Virus record (IMG/VR): IMGVR_UViG_3300031569_000015
Span: 1 to 40,779 of that record
Direction: 5' to 3' (one strand)
Length of the DNA: 40,779 nt
From: a virus
Shown here piece after piece: positions 37,401 through 40,779 of this stretch. The notes under the pieces are model-generated. The model ran no database searches. It was not told where the DNA came from and worked only from the letters and a program-made list of their open reading frames with translations. Made by a program: the position numbers and the translations under genes. Within the stretch, counting starts at the first letter, position 1. Every line of letters starts with the position of its first letter.

Positions 37401-38539
37401 TTATAAGTATATTATTAAAATACGGTTTTACATTTACACAAATAGCAGATAGTGTTGCAATATCTACAGGTGGTGCTTCTATGTATAGAAATAGAACGAA
37501 CACTTATGTAAAACAAGGTTTTAGTAAAGCTGATGCTGAAGCAAAAGCTTTTGAAGATTTCTCTTTAATATCTGATGAGTCTCAGCAATCAGCAGATCCA
37601 ATGCTTATATCGTCTCAGCAAGCTGGTGTGCTTGGTAGATTTCTATTAGCTTTTCAAAACACACCTATGCAGTATACCCGATTAATGAAAAAAGCTGCGT
37701 TAGATTTAGTTAACAACAGAGGTGATGCCAAAACAAGCATGTCAAAAATAGTTTATTACGGGTTTATCCAAAATTTAATATTCTCTACACTACAAAATGC
37801 TTTATTTGCTTTAATACCAGGGTTTGAAGAGGATGATGATGAGTTAACAGAAAAAGAGCAAATGGATGCTTATGGAGTAATTATTAGCAAAAAACAAGAA
37901 AGAGTAATTCATGGTATGATAGATACCATCTTAAGAGGTTCAGGAATTGCTGGAGCAGCAATATCCACTGTAAAAAATGTAATAAGAAGGTATCAATATG
38001 AAGAAGCCAAGGGGTTTACAGCTGACCATGCTTATACAATTATTGAAGCAGCTAATTTATCACCGCCTTTAGGTTCAAAGCTTAGAAAAGTATATAGTGG
38101 TATAAAAACTAAAACTTTTGAAAGAGATGTAATAGCTGAAAGAGGTTTTGACGTAACTATAGATGGTAAATTTAATTTAAGTCCATCTTATCAAGTGATA
38201 GGAGATATTGCATCAGGAGTGGCAAACATCCCTTTAGATAGATTAGTTGCGGAAGTCAATGCAATTACAGAAGCTTTAGACGCAAGGAATACGATATACC
38301 AAAGAATAGCTTTAGCTATGGGTTATAGAACTTGGGATGTTAATGCTAAAAACGAAGAAGGTGACAAAATAAAAGTTGAAGGAAAAGCTAAAAGAAAAGA
38401 AGAAGGTAAAATAAAAGCTAAAGCCACTAGAGAAAGAAAAAAGAAAGAAAAATTTCAAAAATATTTAAACAGTCTAAGTGCTGACGAATACATAGAGTAT
38501 TTACAAAAAAAACAAGAATTTGAAGAAGCTTTTAAATAG
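28451..38539 (+). CDS. Giant multi-domain virion protein (polyvalent or ejected type)
   Basis: 3,362 residues, the largest gene. Order of what I can see: polar helical N-terminus; hydrophobic segments at about 818-862 (MPNIILAVATGAAGNA... VKAAVATTFGTTAGA) and about 915-940 (SAMTFAIEGGITFMIGSG) that could enter a membrane; a zinc-protease motif HEINH at 1384-1388 with a possible third ligand Glu1459 in DEYARE; a sigma-like stretch at about 1618-1655 (LGFDASKASFGQYMANTGMQ); a Y-R-Y-E-H-A-L-P-A-R-V-V module near 2315 and LLFDDYRVTIIPIIEMDNVL; a HAD phosphatase domain at about 2460-2610 with D2466-F-D2468-D-T, VLTARP (Thr2545) and DD at 2601-2602; then conserved phage module WNFFIPPSAEDFRGLTMYMF near 2670; a long helical end and a Lys-rich coil. 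It resembles the 'polyvalent' proteins ejected by phages and is placed last in the ejection block. Function as a co-injected effector is inference. Confidence 0.75.
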   Translation: MPYLNEATGETLTYAQIEEKALLEDTSAFDYISKHDLQMVSNMSSFEEPQDVNFQTGIANQGANAMSTMPGAPEITDLDSTTSSLESYTERQTTLANAPVTSAIADRDKFVKDNKLDEFFSLKGGKISELDELNKKIQDKERELRNAPENQFAPATFLDEEPKFIQDFLQQEFGTTGITFNLDESNNFITANVGGEELKLPLTGDRILGSGGTDEDSTPFANYLYKNSRKEFKENYDKIIKYDIDRRAAAHVENYNGVMMETIEKDIVSNALSNALENGDVSLTEFNNTFNETGLELVPVTEVEEYTEGGFGAKVKERTVLTGYNLVKKSSNEQGEEVQDIVAFQKIKKDEFVDGNDLQAWLSSNLDSDQTLKVKKNIFNFISAYTTEEAKIQTQTIQSINPQQIDAKVSKGEGNWIEKLTGDDGLLNAINVKTQSEVFNKQERNTIQLHFANQLKLANPLRAFTTPSKNSSTGSLTEKIESTQTPYEIATSLEGLPETIKNKLEGTYKLLNNNSPLNVILENSKNTVKQGLLTEKENSLMENLMEAKEIPFTDSNGNVSMIPFNTFMTGLGALLKGKKDEIIDDNLQAFKNGFEEVDEKLKQTVNLGAEIVAETFKSNPNLPVDFNVTIGDNQELFYSLKPTKKLTEKEQTIYDELQVDLFKWETTAFKLNKERSQSVSNYLNTIISFNKNVKENKEEKERSKEGLIENLTQSVNPKTKENYTLKEAKELANDIRFRDSSMILKLANKEYDAGALMVNDFYQASKGILLAIPTLSGNEYAIDEQRQINKNAELYQTMGTYNDGLGSGFEFAGRTLAQQMPNIILAVATGAAGNATGFLSTTAVKAAVATTFGTTAGADIYRNLTLGTELVAKAKDQVKFLKDAYSKGLVSALEYTEGMADANQTIAYNDLTQAQILGASAMTFAIEGGITFMIGSGNNTLKFLDDVAGKSTGSLAVTNLVKNSAWKNAGLFGIDYTKRLASEVVEEELIYGGTQLFSETLILNRNFDLSQLDDTAITTIITAGTSNSSVAYSALTNISMSEDIRKAAGEYHNGKIVNVLKSLNLAKTDKDRAPFLLTLAEHNIALSDLSGEAGVDVMALGDKMQSLLALKIIKDNLYTQAGVKSDGKNVNRVIGQYKSKLNANQKKAFEDDLAAVESEINSIRNSEKNYQGVINQINGKSKNYKPEFKDGKRKKYKGIYEITADQLKGDSKFDKASERGKIGLVLEKIRNNISNTYTAKAEQNEFFINEWNKKIKENPKLKNKKQQYFEIRGREIAFSTVNLTTILGEADSAKEIVKNFDDLKLIEAPDGNLQEELNRMLQDKEITDEDYTIINKSLQDKVIDGKSFKTNGFVTPDGKFIVNNVSKKYFEDTGNIQAGTVIVHEINHIIDDKFFGNTLDKSGDAVLSKRGKQFVDNLHKHMSETEDITLKMIQVKALRAVKFMGKGEWNINSDKYKDEYAREVQTLLFAEESRFEGGTNYEKQEKFNLLNKTLNTLFGKGENMSSPQKAFDYIVANNAAARKGKLREIVQRGIDKFGGESGGKRSVSPQSVVDRINEKNKSVENFTPITEKQVQTMVDKVANRTWSRFGRPIPANIREKFIGSKGDESGRKKWVDDAKQILNTIALGFDASKASFGQYMANTGMQRANAWAKNEFGIPSAEQGARVNVETSKEAQGTLDNTQDFTERQAKESSETLSSLKNTIKSKNKKSLLNNIEKGVEKEVKYKQPAMNKASTIKSKSELISNLSKGLQNVTIDGKNLYAKVIDDIGGRNKTINEFETFLSENYTSLLQSGGLTTSYLSKAFPQAIEKYIVGEGWVKYPGWKGKKKGKAKGDVDIWSSTESGPFQGSTSGLQKIRRIPNIKNAIPLAQFKGKYIDGINNKVKVAPTEALAKQLVQEIGLDVFNEEIQKETSVIKELFKERQDLVGALTDISNFEAQINLDVERRGIKNSLATLSPQQFENWTNKRFEFYAAIEDLRANGLTSAKVLRAHKNIYGASYTEDEHKNISLQFSRLLSPVDKADMEVFRSTKSLVQYLEDIVEAKDINQTIVEFSGADMSIAQMLRDLNLVLKGREFVVRNVVQALKKKFPVEKHGNKALEMLVAFAPVTFSQGSSFFASYMIEPGTDSKLIKHNKDSNRPSLFGKANEDILKNLILGENVDGEINFPNVKSINNKKITFKDGKTPPIKVDINTSAVVQVKHLKGLSEKQIAKDKADAKLARQFVEVVMDALPSKGTDNNLTALILATMNASSDSALRLAAPVWGKSTVMGYKDLKKPKLATAKDVEKDLTGDLKVGDKMYTKKGVLRTEANYRYEHALPARVVLWYLYDSKINKNKKINLDLLFDDYRVTIIPIIEMDNVLRDTGFSSIMLANYIPGDQTWWKRYFNRFTKGKIPYALESYEIDAETGKPDIKGQDFQDYYEEKMSPVFKPNSQTIVDQENNADIAMDNARSGKYSLTVKKIRVFDFDDTLARSNSKVLYTMPDGTKGKLTATEFAKDAASMENQGVVWDFTEFSKVVEGKKGPLFNVAKKIQETRGSEDIFVLTARPQNAAQPIQQFLASIGLNIPIENITGLEDGTGKAKADWMINKFAEGYNDFYFTDDAIKNVKAVKDVLDVLDVKSKVQQARAKFSLNLSDEFNQMIERNKGVAAEKRYSQVVAQRLGKNKKRWNFFIPPSAEDFRGLTMYMFSGSGKKGEADMEFFNKSLVLPYTRGISAMETARQQVSNDYRGLVAGFPKIKRLLRKKIEGTEFTHDEAVRVYLWDKAGYQIPGISKRDQAELSKIIREDSNLAAFADGVQAITKSETYVEPSQHWSGGTILGDLDSLTKSINRNKYLNEFNENVEVIFSNENLTKIEAVYGTRVRESLENIIFRMKNGTNRTSGTNDRIVNKWNNWVNNSIGAIMFFNRRSALLQLISSVNFINWSDNNPMMAAAAFSNQPQFWKDVVYLFNSDKLKQRRSGLKGDVNEAEIAAAVKGATNKTQAFISILLKYGFTFTQIADSVAISTGGASMYRNRTNTYVKQGFSKADAEAKAFEDFSLISDESQQSADPMLISSQQAGVLGRFLLAFQNTPMQYTRLMKKAALDLVNNRGDAKTSMSKIVYYGFIQNLIFSTLQNALFALIPGFEEDDDELTEKEQMDAYGVIISKKQERVIHGMIDTILRGSGIAGAAISTVKNVIRRYQYEEAKGFTADHAYTIIEAANLSPPLGSKLRKVYSGIKTKTFERDVIAERGFDVTIDGKFNLSPSYQVIGDIASGVANIPLDRLVAEVNAITEALDARNTIYQRIALAMGYRTWDVNAKNEEGDKIKVEGKAKRKEEGKIKAKATRERKKKEKFQKYLNSLSADEYIEYLQKKQEFEEAFK

Positions 38540-38546
38540 TAACTTT

Positions 38547-39008
38547 ATGGAAAACATAAGTAAAAACATAACCTATGCCGAAGGTATACATTCTAGCACA
38601 GCTAAGCGAGAGCGAATAGATAATACACCTAGCCCTTCACAAACAGAGTGTATGAAATTATTAGCTGAGAAAATATTTCAACCATTAAGAAAATGGGTTG
38701 ATGGACCTATAAAAATTAACTCATTTTTTAGATCAGCAGGGCTTAATGATAAAATAGGTGGAGCTTCGTCCAGTCAACACTGCAAGGGTCAAGCTATGGA
38801 TATTGATGATGTTTACGGTTGTAAAACAAATGCAGAAATGTACAATTGGATTAAAGAAAATTTAAACTTTGATCAGATGATATGGGAATTTGGAACTGAT
38901 ACACAACCTAATTGGATACATATAAGCTACGTGTCTGATGAAGACAATAGAAATAAATGTTTAAAAGCTTATAAAGAAAATAATCACACTAAATATAAAA
39001 TAATATGA
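38547..39008 (+). CDS. Peptidase M15 family endolysin (D-Ala-D-Ala-type)
   Basis: 153 residues from ATG at 38547. A longer frame from 38520 adds nine residues but overlaps the giant gene, so the downstream ATG, seven bases after its stop, is preferred. Seen: ITYAEGIHSSTAKR start, then KINSFFRS, the zinc triad segment SSQHCKGQAMDIDD (His78 and Asp85), Glu114 and the late His125 in NWIHISY. This is the M15_3 pattern (H...D...H) of cell-wall peptidases that cut peptidoglycan cross-links, the usual lysis enzyme of marine Bacteroidota phages. There is no signal peptide, so release depends on the holin-like protein. The stop overlaps the next tiny gene (ATGA). Confidence 0.88.
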   Translation: MENISKNITYAEGIHSSTAKRERIDNTPSPSQTECMKLLAEKIFQPLRKWVDGPIKINSFFRSAGLNDKIGGASSSQHCKGQAMDIDDVYGCKTNAEMYNWIKENLNFDQMIWEFGTDTQPNWIHISYVSDEDNRNKCLKAYKENNHTKYKII

Positions 39009-39130
39009 TTTTCGGAGCTGCAAAGAAAAAAACTACTTGCTGGAAAGGCTACAGTAACATTGTAAAAGGTAAGCCTACCTTTAAAAAGAAAGGTAAAAAA
39101 ATGGTACCTGATTGTAAACCTACAAAATAA
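39005..39130 (+). CDS. 41-aa Cys/Lys-rich small protein
   Basis: A small gene of 41 residues, ATG overlapping the endolysin stop (ATGA at 39005-39008). The sequence starts MIFGAAKKKTTCWKGYSNIV and ends KKKGKKMVPDCKPTK, with two Cys (residues 12 and 37), a Trp-Lys-Gly-Tyr element and a very high Lys content. A similar C-W-x-G-Y-x-x-x-x-x-K-P-G-x-K-x-K-x-G-K-x-V-x-x-C-x-K-x pattern is familiar from tiny marine phage proteins. It is a plausible nucleic-acid binder; function unknown. The tight coupling and coherent composition support a real gene. Confidence 0.7.
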   Translation: MIFGAAKKKTTCWKGYSNIVKGKPTFKKKGKKMVPDCKPTK

Positions 39131-39134
39131 AAAA

Positions 39135-39521
39135 ATGAAAAAATTATTAGTATTATTATTACTTGTAATAGGTTGTGGAACCTATACAAAGCAACCAGTT
39201 GCTAGTCATGTAGTTGCTGTAACAATGGAAGGAGATACAATATTAGTTGCTATCGATAAGATAAGACCTAATCAATATATTAATTTTTACCCTGTTTATA
39301 GTAGACCATACTATCAACCTTATTACAACCCATACTACGGTAATCAGTATATGTTTAGATACCCTGATAACAGGGGTGTATCTAGTTCTGTAGGCACTAG
39401 GTCAAGTAATGAAATAAAAGTACCACCACCAAAAGGAGGAGGAACTACATATAGCCCAGGTTCAGGAAAATCAATTTCAAGAATTGACTATGCTAAGCCT
39501 ATTAATAGAAGTAAAGATTAA
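39135..39521 (+). CDS. Lipoprotein, candidate outer-membrane spanin (Rz1-like)
   Basis: 128 residues. The N-terminus is a lipoprotein signal peptide: MKKLLVLLLLVIGCG, with lipobox V-I-G-C and lipidated Cys14 or so. The mature part is short and beta/loop-like, with a Tyr/Pro-rich run (YYQPYYNPYYGNQY) and a Gly/Ser-rich tail containing PPPKGGG. Proline-rich outer-membrane lipoproteins next to a membrane-anchored coiled-coil protein are the pattern of o-spanins, which with i-spanins fuse the two membranes at lysis. Location just after the endolysin supports this, but no Rz1 sequence signature can be claimed. It might instead be another outer-membrane protein, such as superinfection exclusion. 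Confidence 0.65.
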   Translation: MKKLLVLLLLVIGCGTYTKQPVASHVVAVTMEGDTILVAIDKIRPNQYINFYPVYSRPYYQPYYNPYYGNQYMFRYPDNRGVSSSVGTRSSNEIKVPPPKGGGTTYSPGSGKSISRIDYAKPINRSKD

Positions 39522-39539
39522 TTATTTAAAATAAGTAAA

Positions 39540-39827
39540 ATGAAAAAATCAGTTGGTATTGATCTTGATAATGATGGGAAGCCCGATTTACACTTTGATT
39601 TAAAAACGATGATACTTGTTATTGGTGGGATAATATCAATTACAATGACGTACTCTACTTTAACTAAGCAAATAGAGCTTAATAAACAAGAGATAGAGGT
39701 AGCTAAAAAACTGCCCCCTACTAAATCTCATGAATTAATAGATCAAAAGATTTTGTTTTTAGAAGATCACATTAAAGAGCAAAATATTCGTTTAGACAAA
39801 ATAGAAGATAAAGTATATAGAAGATAA
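39540..39827 (+). CDS. Membrane-anchored coiled-coil protein, candidate inner spanin
   Basis: 95 residues. A short N-terminal segment holds an EF-hand-like D-x-D-N-D-G-K-P-D-L loop (GIDLDNDGKPDLHFD), then a transmembrane segment (TMILVIGGIISITMTYSTL, about 23-41), followed by a coiled coil to the end (KQIELNKQEIEVAKK, LIDQKILFLEDHIKEQNIRL). The layout (short N-end, one TM, coiled coil into the periplasm) is that of an inner-membrane spanin, and it directly follows the lipoprotein gene. The D-x-D-x-D-G loop may bind calcium. Function is inferred from layout and neighbours. Confidence 0.65.
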   Translation: MKKSVGIDLDNDGKPDLHFDLKTMILVIGGIISITMTYSTLTKQIELNKQEIEVAKKLPPTKSHELIDQKILFLEDHIKEQNIRLDKIEDKVYRR

Positions 39828-39829
39828 TT

Positions 39830-40090
39830 ATGGCTATAGATAAAAAATCACTTAAATGTAACTCTCCTAAGAAAACTCCTAGTCATAAAACTAAATCACA
39901 TATAGTTAAAGCTTGTTCAGGTGGAACAGAAAAAATTATTAGGTTTGGTCAACAAGGTGTGAGTACTGCGGGTAAGAAAACAGACCCTAAGTCTAAAGCG
40001 AGAAGATCTAGCTTTAAGGCTAGGCATGCTAAAAACATTAAAAAAGGTAAAATGAGCGCAGCTTATTGGGCTGACAAAGTAAAATGGTAA
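39830..40090 (+). CDS. Small basic protein, DUF6321-like
   Basis: 86 residues, strongly basic, with a conserved C-terminal signature GQQGVSTAGKKTDPKSKARR, SSFKARHAKNIKKGKMSAAY and WADKVKW. This signature (F-K-A-R-H-x-K-N-I-x-K-G-K-x-S-x-A-Y-W-A-x-x-V-K-W) matches DUF6321 as I recall it, a family found in many tailed phages. The N-terminus is Lys/Ser/Cys rich. Likely a small DNA- or RNA-binding protein; no function is established. It is the last + strand gene and is followed by a hairpin at 40144. Confidence 0.8.
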   Translation: MAIDKKSLKCNSPKKTPSHKTKSHIVKACSGGTEKIIRFGQQGVSTAGKKTDPKSKARRSSFKARHAKNIKKGKMSAAYWADKVKW

Positions 40091-40143
40091 AATAAGGGAC
40101 AAATAAAAAATGGGCGTACCATACCCAAAAGTTCCTGTAACCC

Positions 40144-40171
40144 GAAGGGGATCTCGTTTGAGGTCCCCTTC
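40144..40171. terminator. Strong hairpin between convergent genes (bidirectional terminator)
   Basis: The arms gaaggggatctc (40144-40155) and gaggtccccttc (40160-40171) pair over 12 positions, including one T-G wobble, around the loop gttt. The + strand continues with tttgatt and the - strand flank is moderately T-rich. It lies 53 bases after the DUF6321-like stop and 8 bases beyond the stop of the - strand gene, the right place for a shared terminator. Confidence 0.85.
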
Positions 40172-40179
40172 TTTGATTA

Positions 40180-40779
40180 CTAGCCATCGCAACTAAGACA
40201 CGATTCATCCATTGCTTGTTCAGCAATATCACCTCTTAATACTGACTCAGTCCGGGTATAATATAAAGTTTTAATACCTTTTTTCCAAGCCTCAAAATGT
40301 ACTTTGTTAATCCACTTAGGTGTGGCAACATTAGGGAAAGCCAAGTTTAAACTTACGCTTTGATCTATGTACTGTTGTCGTATACCTGCTTGATTGATTA
40401 GCTCTAATTGATTAATCTCTTTAAACGTTTTAAATACGTTTTTAGCTGGTATATCATTGTACGGTCCTAACATTATCTTATCTAACTGTTTCAGTCCTTG
40501 AACAGATCCTCCATCTTTGAGAATTTTTCCCCACACTTCTTCAGTATTGAGTTTATGCTTTCGAAGAAGCTTAACCAGCGTCGGGTTTTTCCTGATAAAA
40601 GTACCTTTAGCGCTTTGCTCAGTAAATACATTAGCAGCCCAAGGCTCAATGCCAGGAGAGACATTTCCACTAAGTTTACTATTACTAACGGTAGGAGCAA
40701 TAGCACGAAGGTGAGTATTACGCATACCAGTACCAACGCACCAAAGAGGCTCGCCGAATTCTTCAGCCAAAGCCATAGA
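40180..40779 (-). CDS. nrdA: Ribonucleotide reductase alpha subunit, class I (C-terminal part, cut by window edge)
   Basis: The visible 199 residues are the C-terminal end of a large RNR subunit; the rest lies beyond base 40,779 (the frame stays open at the edge). Seen: GMRNTHLRAIAPTVSNSKLS followed by GNVSPGIEPW, the substrate-pocket and loop segment of NrdA; then GIKTLYYTRT, with the paired Tyr of the radical-transfer path (YY, Tyr730/731 in E. coli); and a C-terminal tail ending ESCLSCDG, with a Cys pair (CLSC) that passes electrons from thioredoxin or glutaredoxin to the active site. Class I makes dNDPs from NDPs with an NrdB partner, which should be upstream or downstream outside this window. 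Only gene on the - strand. Confidence 0.93.
   Translation of the reverse strand, partial: SMALAEEFGEPLWCVGTGMRNTHLRAIAPTVSNSKLSGNVSPGIEPWAANVFTEQSAKGTFIRKNPTLVKLLRKHKLNTEEVWGKILKDGGSVQGLKQLDKIMLGPYNDIPAKNVFKTFKEINQLELINQAGIRQQYIDQSVSLNLAFPNVATPKWINKVHFEAWKKGIKTLYYTRTESVLRGDIAEQAMDESCLSCDG

Noticed and set aside
28451-38539. Giant protein as a virion RNA polymerase like N4 gp50
   Set aside because: I find none of the T7-like polymerase motifs. The size match alone is not evidence.
38520-38546. Start of the endolysin at 38520
   Set aside because: It overlaps the end of the giant gene, while the M15 pattern begins right after the ATG at 38547.
40110-40196. A 28-codon frame after the DUF6321-like gene (ATG at 40110, A-rich leader)
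   Set aside because: It runs through the terminator hairpin and into the end of the - strand RNR gene, and its peptide has no recognisable feature. It is probably chance, although the start context is good.
40491-40736. Overlapping reading frames antisense to or within the RNR gene
   Set aside because: They lie entirely inside the RNR coding region and have no recognisable protein features.
1-40779. tRNA or rRNA genes
   Set aside because: I saw no cloverleaf or rRNA-like segment in the short gaps between genes. A covariance-model scan would be decisive.
1-40779. Integrase, attachment site or insertion sequence
   Set aside because: No recombinase or transposase coding region is present in the window, so there is no evidence here for lysogeny or mobile-element insertion.

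Overview
This window looks like the virion-morphogenesis half of a double-stranded DNA tailed phage genome, AT-rich (roughly a third G+C by eye) and almost gap-free. Genes from base 1 to about 40,090 are all on the + strand, and one partial gene runs the other way at the right edge. Most start codons follow A/T-rich leaders without a clear Shine-Dalgarno sequence (for example ...aaaaattATG). Together with the protein style (long TerL and portal, Gly/Thr-rich tail proteins, giant internal protein) this suggests a marine member of the Bacteroidota (flavobacteria-like) as host. That host call is inference. The gene order and protein sizes recall crAss-like or other podovirus-like phages of Bacteroidota, but the sequence alone does not settle the family.

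Layout. (1) 1-1,878: a 5'-truncated phage GroEL, a GroES overlapping it by ATGA, and a winged-helix-like protein overlapping GroES by ATGA. (2) 1,889-8,168: an accessory and late block with a Gly-rich beta-repeat protein, several small proteins, a 152-aa protein behind a 7-nt tandem repeat, a 51-aa Cys protein, a small HExxH protease, a three-helix holin-like protein, a coiled-coil protein, a 201-aa protein that looks like two GroES folds in tandem, and a small protein just before terL (TerS candidate). (3) 8,168-15,528: terminase large subunit, portal, scaffold-like acidic protein, major capsid protein. (4) 15,611-25,405: head and connector proteins, ring or tubular proteins, a 1,779-aa tail protein and a 451-aa tail protein. 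(5) 25,416-38,539: a GNAT acetyltransferase, two internal (ejection-type) proteins and a 3,362-aa giant protein with a zinc-metalloprotease motif, a HAD phosphatase domain, a sigma-like stretch and membrane-like segments. (6) 38,547-40,090: lysis and end genes, namely an M15 peptidase endolysin, a 41-aa Cys/Lys protein, a lipoprotein (outer-spanin candidate), a membrane coiled-coil protein (inner-spanin candidate) and a basic DUF6321-like protein. (7) A strong hairpin at 40,144-40,171 separates these from the C-terminal part of a class I ribonucleotide reductase alpha subunit on the - strand, probably the edge of the nucleotide-metabolism module.

How it fits together: the chaperonin genes probably help fold capsid or other virion proteins. 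TerL and the portal package DNA into the MCP shell built on the scaffold. The ring, tubular and tail proteins make a short tail, and the Ala-rich, 600-aa and giant proteins are probably carried inside the virion and ejected into the cell. Holin, M15 endolysin and the two spanin-like proteins release the progeny. The most unusual items are the chaperonin set (GroEL, GroES and a Cpn20-like double GroES) and the multi-domain giant protein.
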